Shown: in pieces, positions 7,837 through 13,838 of the stretch | Numbering within the stretch: the stretch's first letter is position 1 | Layout: the number at the start of each line of letters is the position of its first letter | Source of the DNA: JBGLNJ01 sp964353405 | GTDB lineage: Bacteria > Chloroflexota > Anaerolineae > Fen-1058 | NCBI GenBank assembly: GCA_964353405.1 | Contig: CAYGWJ010000498.1 | Coordinates: 1 to 48,474, forward strand | Reading direction: 5' to 3' | DNA: 48,474 nucleotides | Made by a program: the position numbers and the translations under genes | Notes under the pieces: generated by a model | What the model was told of the DNA's origin: nothing | The model's database searches: none | What the model saw: only the letters and a program-made list of their open reading frames with translations

Positions 7837-8736
7837 TCAATATCCCAGGATCGGGTCGGCCCTGAGGCTGTTCAGGTGTCGCATCCCGCCCACTCGTTCA
7901 AGGTACTCCCAGTGATCCTTGACGCCATAGACATTCTTGTCCAGATACTCACGGAAAGATTCTGGCGTGCGCGTTGCTTCGGCGTAGCGCTTGATCTCCT
8001 CGGCGTCATAGTCATATTCACGGTAGACGGAAGTCGGATGCGCGGCGAAAGGCAGTTCCACCACGTGCGAAACCAGCAGGCTTGGGATCACAGTCCGCTC
8101 CGGATCCCGGCGGATCACGTCACTCGAGACAACGCGCTCTGCGATGACGATGGTGCGTTTGCTGGCTTTGACCTGCTCCGCATTGTCCCACCGGGGCCCC
8201 ATGATCCAGGCGTTGCCTTGTTCGTCGGCAGTCTGCACCTGCACTATGGCCACGTCCGGCAGGAGCGGCTTGAGCGCGAGCCAGCTTTCCCCCGTGAACG
8301 GATCGGCGATGGTCGCCACGTCGGAACCAGTCCGCTCCTCGATTTGCCTCATCAGATCAGAGCCTCGCAGCGAGCGGATCGGCATGAATGGCAGACCCAG
8401 CGATCCTGCCAGATAGCGGAAGGCGATTGACAAGCTGCTGTACTCTTCAGCACACAGACTGCCATCTTCGATACCACGATTCACACAGGCTAGCCGTCCG
8501 AAACGGTCAAGCGAGCCGCCGCCGTAGATGAGGCGTTCCACAGCGCCTGCGCCCACCAGCATGTCGGCATCCATCGCGCCGACACACTGCGAGATGGTCA
8601 GGCCTTTGATGCTCTGACGGATAACCTCCCGCGTAAAGGCCATCGTGCAACGTGTGATCGCGAACCCCGACAGGGCCAGGTGCGAGCCTGAGGGGATAGA
8701 CGCAACAGCTTCTGCAAGTGTGGTTACTTTTGTCAC
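7837..8736 (-). CDS. CoA-transferase subunit A (GctA-like, class I), cassette 1
   Basis: A 299-aa alpha subunit of a class I CoA-transferase. The N-terminus has the family pattern EAVASIPSGSHLALSGFAIT, which in relatives forms the CoA-binding loop. ADEQGNAWIMGPRWDN is the typical central motif, and the C-terminus SFREYLDKNVYGVKDHWEYL matches GctA-type subunits. The start is GTG at 8736 with AGGAGG 5 bases upstream. It is paired with the B subunit directly downstream. It follows the unknown 154-aa gene by 9 bases and is thus cotranscribed with the nitroreductase. Confidence 0.87.
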   Translation of the reverse strand: MTKVTTLAEAVASIPSGSHLALSGFAITRCTMAFTREVIRQSIKGLTISQCVGAMDADMLVGAGAVERLIYGGGSLDRFGRLACVNRGIEDGSLCAEEYSSLSIAFRYLAGSLGLPFMPIRSLRGSDLMRQIEERTGSDVATIADPFTGESWLALKPLLPDVAIVQVQTADEQGNAWIMGPRWDNAEQVKASKRTIVIAERVVSSDVIRRDPERTVIPSLLVSHVVELPFAAHPTSVYREYDYDAEEIKRYAEATRTPESFREYLDKNVYGVKDHWEYLERVGGMRHLNSLRADPILGY

Positions 8737-8745
8737 GCCAGCCTC

Positions 8746-9210
8746 CTAATCCAAGCAAGGCCGCTTGTCAAACAGGGCTATCAGAATGTGACAGGCTCCC
8801 TCTTCCAACTTGATCTCGGCCAGCTCGGCGGGACGGTCCAGCTTTTCCTCAATGGCCAGCACGATCAGGTTAGCCGGCACACAGGTGAAAGGCTTGGTTT
8901 CCTGTGCGACCAGCCTGTCTTCGACAGCCCGGTGGGCGCACCCTTCAATTCGCACGCGCAGCAATCGGCCATCGCGTTCGGTGGACACACGGCTGACGAT
9001 CCCCTTTTCCTGAAGGGCACTCTCAATCGTGTGAATCATGTCGTCAATCTCGGACGACTGGAAGCGGGGGAGGCAATGGGTCTTGAAAAACTCGCGCCCT
9101 ACGGTGGTTACTCGGAAGCGCGCGCCCTTGCCCCGTTCATCCCAGAAAGCCTTTTCAAGCTCAAAGATGAGGTCGTTGGCATACTCTTGAGAAATCGTCT
9201 TGTGATTCAT
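8746..9210 (-). CDS. unknown 154-aa protein in the CoA-transferase operon
   Basis: I do not recognise this family with certainty. The start ATG at 9210 overlaps the nitroreductase stop (ATGA) and has AAGGAT upstream; an in-frame start 30 bases earlier would overlap more. The N-terminal half is helical and charged (DLIFELEKAFWDERGKGARF). The C-terminal half has cysteines in EGCAHRAVEDRL, PFTCVPANLI and EEGACHILIA. This loosely recalls V4R or other small-ligand or metal-binding domains with a conserved Cys and a 'GxC.' end. No signal peptide or membrane segment. Its fixed place between a flavin enzyme and a CoA-transferase suggests a role in the same acid-activation pathway. Confidence 0.75.
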   Translation of the reverse strand: MNHKTISQEYANDLIFELEKAFWDERGKGARFRVTTVGREFFKTHCLPRFQSSEIDDMIHTIESALQEKGIVSRVSTERDGRLLRVRIEGCAHRAVEDRLVAQETKPFTCVPANLIVLAIEEKLDRPAELAEIKLEEGACHILIALFDKRPCLD

Positions 9211-9881
9211 GCTTGATCCTTGTAGTAAGGGTCTCCCCACTTTTCCGAAAAGACGAGCTGGTTAATCGGCATGCGGGGGCGAGGCCGGTGCGGTCGCGTG
9301 GGTCGGCCAACCGAAATGATGCTGATTGCTTTGAACCCTTCGGGAATGTCCAGCAACACTTTGACGCGCTCTTCGTCACGGATATCAATACAAGGCGCGA
9401 TCACCCAACAGGCTCCCAGGCCCAACGCCGTTATCATCAGCAGCATGTTCTCAATCGCAGCCGACGTATCATACGGCGTGTCCCAAACATCTTTCTTGCC
9501 ACACACGACGATGTTGAGAGGCGCATTGGCCAGAAAGGCGGACACCTGGCCTGAGGTAAGCTTTTCAAAGGCCGCTTTTTTCTTGGCTTCATCCTGAAGG
9601 TTCGCGAATCGTTCTTGCATCTGCTGGGTGACAAACTCGGCGGTGAAACGGCGGCCGCTTCCTCCACCAGCCAGCGCGCCCAGTTTCTTGCGCGTGTCCG
9701 CGTCCTTCACAATAATGAAGCGCCAGGGTTGCGCATTCTCGCCAGAAGGCGCCAGTCGGCCCGCCTCCAGGATCATCGCCAGGTCCTGGTCGGAAATGGG
9801 TTCTTCCGTCCACTCTCGGATACTGCGGCGATCCTGGATGACCTTCATGGTTGCTTCAACCAGAGTGTAGGTTTCTGACAT
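9207..9881 (-). CDS. nitroreductase-family FMN oxidoreductase
   Basis: A 224-aa protein of the nitroreductase superfamily. The N-terminus has the FMN-phosphate motif RRSIREW (about residues 18-24) and PSGENAQPWRFIIVKD. TSAAIENMLLMITALGLGAC is the dimer-helix region, and ISVGRPTRPHRPRP closes the FMN site. Members reduce nitroaromatics, quinones, enones or flavins, or dehydrogenate substrates, with NAD(P)H. The gene is the first of the leftward operon that includes CoA-transferase and ferredoxin and is read from the promoter at 10020-10048. An aromatic or unsaturated acid as pathway substrate is possible but not shown. Confidence 0.9.
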   Translation of the reverse strand: MSETYTLVEATMKVIQDRRSIREWTEEPISDQDLAMILEAGRLAPSGENAQPWRFIIVKDADTRKKLGALAGGGSGRRFTAEFVTQQMQERFANLQDEAKKKAAFEKLTSGQVSAFLANAPLNIVVCGKKDVWDTPYDTSAAIENMLLMITALGLGACWVIAPCIDIRDEERVKVLLDIPEGFKAISIISVGRPTRPHRPRPRMPINQLVFSEKWGDPYYKDQA

Positions 9882-9988
9882 CCTTTGTCCTCCTTGTCGA
9901 GATTTCCATTGGTATCTTTCTAACGGGTCTGCGCTTATCTTGTGTCTAGCAACGCCTCTTTCCTGAATCAGGAGGTGTATCGTCTAAT

Positions 9989-10001
9989 GAAACTATGTTT
10001 C
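9989..10001 (-). promoter_or_regulatory. putative IclR operator of the nitroreductase operon
   Basis: GAAACTATGTTTC is a perfect 5-3-5 inverted repeat lying about 10-25 bases downstream of the expected start of leftward transcription. On the minus strand it is followed by TTAGACGA, matching CTAGACGA in the same position after the iclR1 operator. It fits the size and symmetry of IclR-family sites. Confidence 0.6.
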
Positions 10002-10019
10002 GTTCTACAATACAACAGA

Positions 10020-10048
10020 AGACTATCACACTTTTTGCCATTTGTCAA
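10020..10048 (-). promoter_or_regulatory. sigma70-type promoter of the nitroreductase/CoA-transferase operon
   Basis: On the minus strand TTGACA (10048-10043), 17 bases and TAGTCT (10025-10020). The -35 box is only 4 bases from the -35 box of the opposite promoter, so the two polymerases cannot bind at the same time. Confidence 0.7.
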
Positions 10049-10052
10049 TAGC

Positions 10053-10093
10053 TTGACACCACTCGTGTTCTGTGCTATTTTACCCTGCGAAAC
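10053..10093 (+). promoter_or_regulatory. sigma70-type promoter of iclR3 with GCGAAAC operator half
   Basis: TTGACA (10053-10058), 17 bases and TATTTT (10076-10081), then 5 bases and GCGAAAC (10087-10093). The spacing from -10 to GCGAAAC is the same as in the iclR1 promoter, and both spacers end in TGTGC. Confidence 0.72.
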
Positions 10094-10168
10094 ACGTTCT
10101 AGTCTGCGCAAGATCGCTCAAAGGGCCGTCTGAAAAGCCCGTGGTTTACGCCTACAAAGGGGGGGCTA

Positions 10169-10258
10169 AGAACCTATCCAAAAACATCCAGAGTGCGGAC
10201 TCTAGTCCGCGTGGGGAAAGGCAGGCTGAAGCCTGCACTCTAGTTTTCGGATAGGCTC
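10169..10258. repeat. MITE-like palindromic element, copy A
   Basis: About 90 bases with inverted termini (GAACCTATCC at the left, GGATAGGCTC at the right), an internal hairpin GCGGACTCTAGTCCGC and a second hairpin GCAGGCTGAAGCCTGC. It is bounded by TA on both sides (10167-10168 and 10259-10260), as for Tc1/IS630-type targets. The copy at 46863-46951 is the reverse complement with only about four differences. It lies in the leader of iclR3. Confidence 0.85.
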
Positions 10259-10303
10259 TAAGCTACTTTTCAGAAGACCCTGAGACGGGAGGTAATTACA
10301 GCC

Positions 10304-11116
10304 TTGACTGAATCAATTCGTGCCGTGGAACGGGCCCTGGACGTCCTCCTGTGCTTTTCTGCGGAAACACCCGAGTTGACTATGACCCAAATCGCCGAGC
10401 AGGTTGGGATTCACAAGAGTACAACACACCGCATGTTGGCAACGTTGGAGAGAAAGCGTTTCGTACAGCGAGACCCGGCTACAGGCACTTATCGTCTGGG
10501 TATTCGTGTTCTCCAAATGGCTTATCTTACATTGGAGCGCAACGACCTGCGTCGGCTGGCGACCCCGTTCCTGCACCGTTTATGCGATCAATTCCAGGAA
10601 AACGTCGATCTGTCTGTGTTGGATGAAACAGATGTCGTTTACTTGAATATGATCGAAAGCCCGCAACGCGTCAAATTGGCGGCGGCCGTTGGGCAGCGGC
10701 TTCCAGCTTTTGCCACAGCTTCCGGCAAGGCTATACTTGCGTTCATGCCAGATGAGACCGTGCAGCGTATTCTAAAGCACGGCATGCTACAATACACTCT
10801 ACATACGCTTCGTTCGCCAGAAGCGTTTTTTGAGAACATGCGCCAGGTCCGAAAGCAGGGCTTTGCTCTCTCCGATCAGGAATTTGAGGAAGGGATCAAC
10901 GCCGTCGCCGCACCGATCCTTGACCATAGCAACCAGCCTATCGCGGCGGTGGCCGTCGCCGGGCCCGCCTACCGGCTCACTCGAGAACGAATGATCGAGA
11001 TCAGTCCTCTCGTTCTAGCCACAGCCCATGATATCGCCCAGGAGATGGAGATGGCCGCCCATCCTCTGGTACACGCTGCCGAAGGCTCGCCAGCCGGTAC
11101 GGGGGCTGGCGCTTAG
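10304..11116 (+). CDS. IclR-family transcriptional regulator (copy 3)
   Basis: A 270-aa regulator, close to copy 1 (shared SIRAVERALDVLLCFS and EQVGIHKSTTHRMLATLERK). The ligand domain has GQRLPAFATASGKAILAFMP and LSDQEFEEGINAVAAPIL. It starts with TTG preceded by GGGAGG, with a spacing of 11 bases. It is divergent from the nitroreductase operon and read from the promoter at 10053. Its closeness to copy 1 and the shared operator in front of both suggest cross-regulation. The last 20 residues are Gly/Ala-rich and probably unstructured. Effector unknown. Confidence 0.92.
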   Translation: MTESIRAVERALDVLLCFSAETPELTMTQIAEQVGIHKSTTHRMLATLERKRFVQRDPATGTYRLGIRVLQMAYLTLERNDLRRLATPFLHRLCDQFQENVDLSVLDETDVVYLNMIESPQRVKLAAAVGQRLPAFATASGKAILAFMPDETVQRILKHGMLQYTLHTLRSPEAFFENMRQVRKQGFALSDQEFEEGINAVAAPILDHSNQPIAAVAVAGPAYRLTRERMIEISPLVLATAHDIAQEMEMAAHPLVHAAEGSPAGTGAGA

Positions 11117-11210
11117 CCGGTTTTCACCAGTCCCCGAATCCGGTCGTCTCCCCAGAACCGGCCTCACCTATGGTCCGCCGGCGTGATATACGTTCTGGTG
11201 TTTGACTCAC

Positions 11211-11240
11211 TTGCAAAAATGTCCAACCCTGACGTACAAT
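11211..11240 (+). promoter_or_regulatory. probable promoter of ade
   Basis: TTGCAA (11211-11216), 18 bases and TACAAT (11235-11240) lie 46 bases before the ade start. No purine riboswitch fold was recognised in the short leader. Confidence 0.5.
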
Positions 11241-11286
11241 AGAGCCAGCGTTGAGACTCAAGTCATCCGGGACAGGAGACACAAGA

Positions 11287-12996
11287 ATGGAACTTGCCCA
11301 ACTCATCAAATTCGCGCGGGGAGATGAGCCCTCCGAAATCCTGATCCAGAACGCACGTGTGGTGAACGTCTACACAGGCGAGATATATTCCGCTGACATC
11401 GCGATAGCTCACAGCCGCATCGTGGGCATCGGTTCCGGCTATACGGCCCACACCGTCTACGATGTGGCCGGCCGCTACGTCTGCCCCGGCTTTATTGACG
11501 CTCACGTTCACATCGAAAGCGCCCTGGTGCCACCCTACGAGTTTGCCCGCGCCGTCGTCGCGCGCGGCACGACGACTGTCATCATTGACCCGCACGAAAT
11601 CGCCAACGTGCTGGGTCTCGATGGCATCCGCTATATGTTCGATTCGGCCAAGTACAACCCGCTCTCGGTCTTTGTCATGATGCCCTCGTGCGTTCCCGCC
11701 ACAGAGATGGAAACCGCCGGGGCTTATCTGCGCTGGTACGATATCACGCCCCAGCTCAACGATCACTGGGTGCTGGGGCTGGGCGAGATGATGAACTATC
11801 CCGGCGTCGTCTACGGCGACGAAGAAGTGCTCAACAAGCTGCGCGGCTTTGAGGACGCCATCCGTGATGGTCACGCACCGGGCCTCACCGGGCGCGACCT
11901 CGTCGCTTATGCAGCGGCGGGCATCAGCTCCGACCACGAATGCACCACCGTCGAAGAGATGCTCGAAAAGCTGCGGCTGGGGATGGTTGTGTTCATCCGT
12001 GAGGCGACCAACGCACACAACCTCGTCAACCTGATTCCGGGCCTCACCGGGGCCAACAGCCGCCGCGTGTGCTTTTGCACCGACGACCGTCAGCCCGCCG
12101 ACCTCTTGAACGAAGGCCATATTGATGCTCTCGTCCGCACAGCCATTGCCGAAGGTGTTGACCCGCTCATGGCGATTCGCCTGGCAACGCTCAACACCGC
12201 AGAATACTTTCGATTGCACGACCGGGGCGGCATCGCGCCGGGCAAGCGCGCCGACCTCGTCGTGTTCTCGGACATCAAAAACATCCACGCCGAGATGGTC
12301 TTTCGGGGCGGCAAGCTCGCCGCGGAAGATGGCCGGGTCATTCCCTGGGAGCGGCCGCTCAAGTCTATCTTTTTGCGCTCTTCGATGAACGTCAACTGGG
12401 AGCGCGTCAATCTGCGCATCCCCGCCGAAGGGCGGCGCGGGCGCATCATCGGCGTCCTGCCCGACCAACTCGTCACCGAACATCTGGTGGAAGACCTGAC
12501 CATCGAAAATGGCGAAGTCATTTGCGACCCGGGGCTGGACGTGGCCAAGATTGCCGTCGTCGAGCGGCACCTGGCGACAGGCAACTTTGGTCTGGGGCTG
12601 GTGAAAGGCATCGGGCTGTTGCGCGGCGCCATTGCGTCGTCCGTGGCCCACGACAGTCACAATATCGTCGTCGTGGGCGCGGACGACGCTTCGATGCTGA
12701 AAGCGGCTCACACCGTGGCCGAAATGCGCGGCGGCATGGCCGCTGTAGAAGGCGACCGCGTTCTGGCCAGGTTGCCCTTGCCCATCGCCGGTCTGATGAG
12801 CGATCAGCCGATCGAAACCGTGCGCGACCAAATGGAAGACTTGGTCCGCGCAGCGCACCAGCTTGGCTCGCATCTGCACGACCCGTTCATGGCGATGTCA
12901 TTCCTGGCGCTACCCGTCATCCCCTCGCTCAAGATCACAGACAAGGGACTGGTGGATGTGGACAAGTTTCAAATCGTGCCGCTGTTTGTGGGATAG
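11287..12996 (+). CDS. ade: adenine deaminase
   Basis: A 569-aa amidohydrolase that converts adenine to hypoxanthine and ammonia in purine salvage. It has the typical two-part layout: an amidohydrolase barrel with the metal motif GFIDAHVHIESAL (His73, His75) and DPHEIANVLG, then the C-terminal adenine-deaminase domain (VAHDSHNIVVVGADDASML, FLALPVIPSLKITDKGLVDV). The ATG at 11287 has AGGAGA 7 bases upstream and gives the usual family start, so the in-frame start at 11251 is not used. Length is normal for bacterial Ade (about 570-590). The next gene starts 11 bases downstream and may be cotranscribed. Confidence 0.95.
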   Translation: MELAQLIKFARGDEPSEILIQNARVVNVYTGEIYSADIAIAHSRIVGIGSGYTAHTVYDVAGRYVCPGFIDAHVHIESALVPPYEFARAVVARGTTTVIIDPHEIANVLGLDGIRYMFDSAKYNPLSVFVMMPSCVPATEMETAGAYLRWYDITPQLNDHWVLGLGEMMNYPGVVYGDEEVLNKLRGFEDAIRDGHAPGLTGRDLVAYAAAGISSDHECTTVEEMLEKLRLGMVVFIREATNAHNLVNLIPGLTGANSRRVCFCTDDRQPADLLNEGHIDALVRTAIAEGVDPLMAIRLATLNTAEYFRLHDRGGIAPGKRADLVVFSDIKNIHAEMVFRGGKLAAEDGRVIPWERPLKSIFLRSSMNVNWERVNLRIPAEGRRGRIIGVLPDQLVTEHLVEDLTIENGEVICDPGLDVAKIAVVERHLATGNFGLGLVKGIGLLRGAIASSVAHDSHNIVVVGADDASMLKAAHTVAEMRGGMAAVEGDRVLARLPLPIAGLMSDQPIETVRDQMEDLVRAAHQLGSHLHDPFMAMSFLALPVIPSLKITDKGLVDVDKFQIVPLFVG

Positions 12997-13007
12997 AGAG
13001 GTGAAGC

Positions 13008-13754
13008 ATGTCCCCAAAGCAAATCCTTGTACTCGCCATTCTGGCGATAGCCGATATCTGCGTGCTCGGCATGGGCGTCGTCATCTTGATGATGAACGTG
13101 CCCAAGGCCGCGCAACCCGCCGTCAGTCCAGCACCCCTGGCCGTCGCCGCATCGGTCACGCCTGCGCCGACACTGGCCGAGGCCTTTCCGACGCCAGCCC
13201 CCGCGTTGCCTACGCCGACTGAAACGCACTGGCCCACCTGGACGCCTCGGCCCAGCCGGACGCCCCTCGCCAGCAACACGCCGACAAGGACGCCGACGCG
13301 GACCGTCACGCCGTCGCGCACCGCCACGCCATCACGCACGCCCAGGCCGTCCGCCACAGCAGCGTCAGCCTCTGGCGGAGGCGCACCGGGTGTGCCCGGC
13401 GGGGGAGCGCCCGGCGGGGGATCTAGAGTTCCCGGCAACGTCATCCGGTGTGGAACGCCCAACGGTCAACCCACCAACGGAAAACTGGATTTCGGGTGGT
13501 CTATCATCGCCTGGCGGACGGCATCGAGCGACCCCGATCGGGCCATTGGCACACTCAAGATTCTTGCCAGCGGCGGCGGCGATTGCTACAAATACCAATT
13601 CAGAGGACGGACCTACGATTACGAACCGATCGAGTTTGAAACCAACAAATGCGGCAACAGCACCGAGGAAATCATTGTCACTTCAGCCGACGGCCAGACC
13701 AGCAAGAAGACTTTTATCCTGTCGGCCGACGACCCGGCCTGGCGATGCAAGTAG
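13008..13754 (+). CDS. membrane-anchored Thr/Pro-linker protein of unknown function
   Basis: A 248-aa protein. Residues 5-29 form one membrane segment (ILVLAILAIADICVLGMGVV) with no cleavage site evident, followed by about 90 residues of Thr-Pro-Ser-Arg repeats and a Gly-rich stretch (GGGAPGVPGGGAPGGG). The last 100 residues form a compact domain with Cys residues in IRCGTPN, GGGDCYKY, TNKCGNS and AWRCK, which may form two disulfides outside the cell. I do not recognise the domain. GAGAGG precedes the ATG. The gene closes with the terminator at 13782. Confidence 0.85.
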   Translation: MSPKQILVLAILAIADICVLGMGVVILMMNVPKAAQPAVSPAPLAVAASVTPAPTLAEAFPTPAPALPTPTETHWPTWTPRPSRTPLASNTPTRTPTRTVTPSRTATPSRTPRPSATAASASGGGAPGVPGGGAPGGGSRVPGNVIRCGTPNGQPTNGKLDFGWSIIAWRTASSDPDRAIGTLKILASGGGDCYKYQFRGRTYDYEPIEFETNKCGNSTEEIIVTSADGQTSKKTFILSADDPAWRCK

Positions 13755-13781
13755 TAACAACCCGATCACGTCGCACGCAAG

Positions 13782-13812
13782 AACCCGGCCCCATTGCAGG
13801 GGCCGGGTTTTT
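13782..13812. terminator. bidirectional intrinsic terminator
   Basis: AACCCGGCCCC and GGGGCCGGGTT pair perfectly around the loop ATTGCA, with a T-run to the right and an A-rich flank to the left. It lies between convergent genes ending at 13754 and 13839 and can serve both. Confidence 0.9.
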
Positions 13813-13838
13813 CATTACAAACGGATCCAACATTGCTG

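Larger units (their letters stand above)
9882..10303. promoter_or_regulatory. divergent control region with two promoters and a palindromic element
   Basis: This 422-base gap holds no gene. It contains two back-to-back promoters (10020-10048 minus, 10053-10081 plus), the GAAAC-type operators at 9989-10001 and 10087-10093, and a 90-base MITE-like palindrome at 10169-10258. The ribosome site GGGAGG is at 10287-10292, before the TTG start of iclR3. The leader of iclR3 is therefore more than 200 bases long and contains the palindrome. Confidence 0.75.

Noticed and set aside
11120..11165. inverted repeat GCCGGTT/AACCGGC after iclR3 as a terminator
   Set aside because: The loop is about 30 bases and there is no T-run.
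11263..12879. 538-codon open frame on the minus strand
   Set aside because: It lies fully antisense to ade, has a His/Gly/Arg-rich composition typical of shadows of GC-rich genes, and no domain.
13170..13400. tandem-repeat-like ACGCC-rich stretch
   Set aside because: It encodes the Thr/Pro/Ser/Arg linker of the 13008 protein; similar linkers appear in several other genes here.
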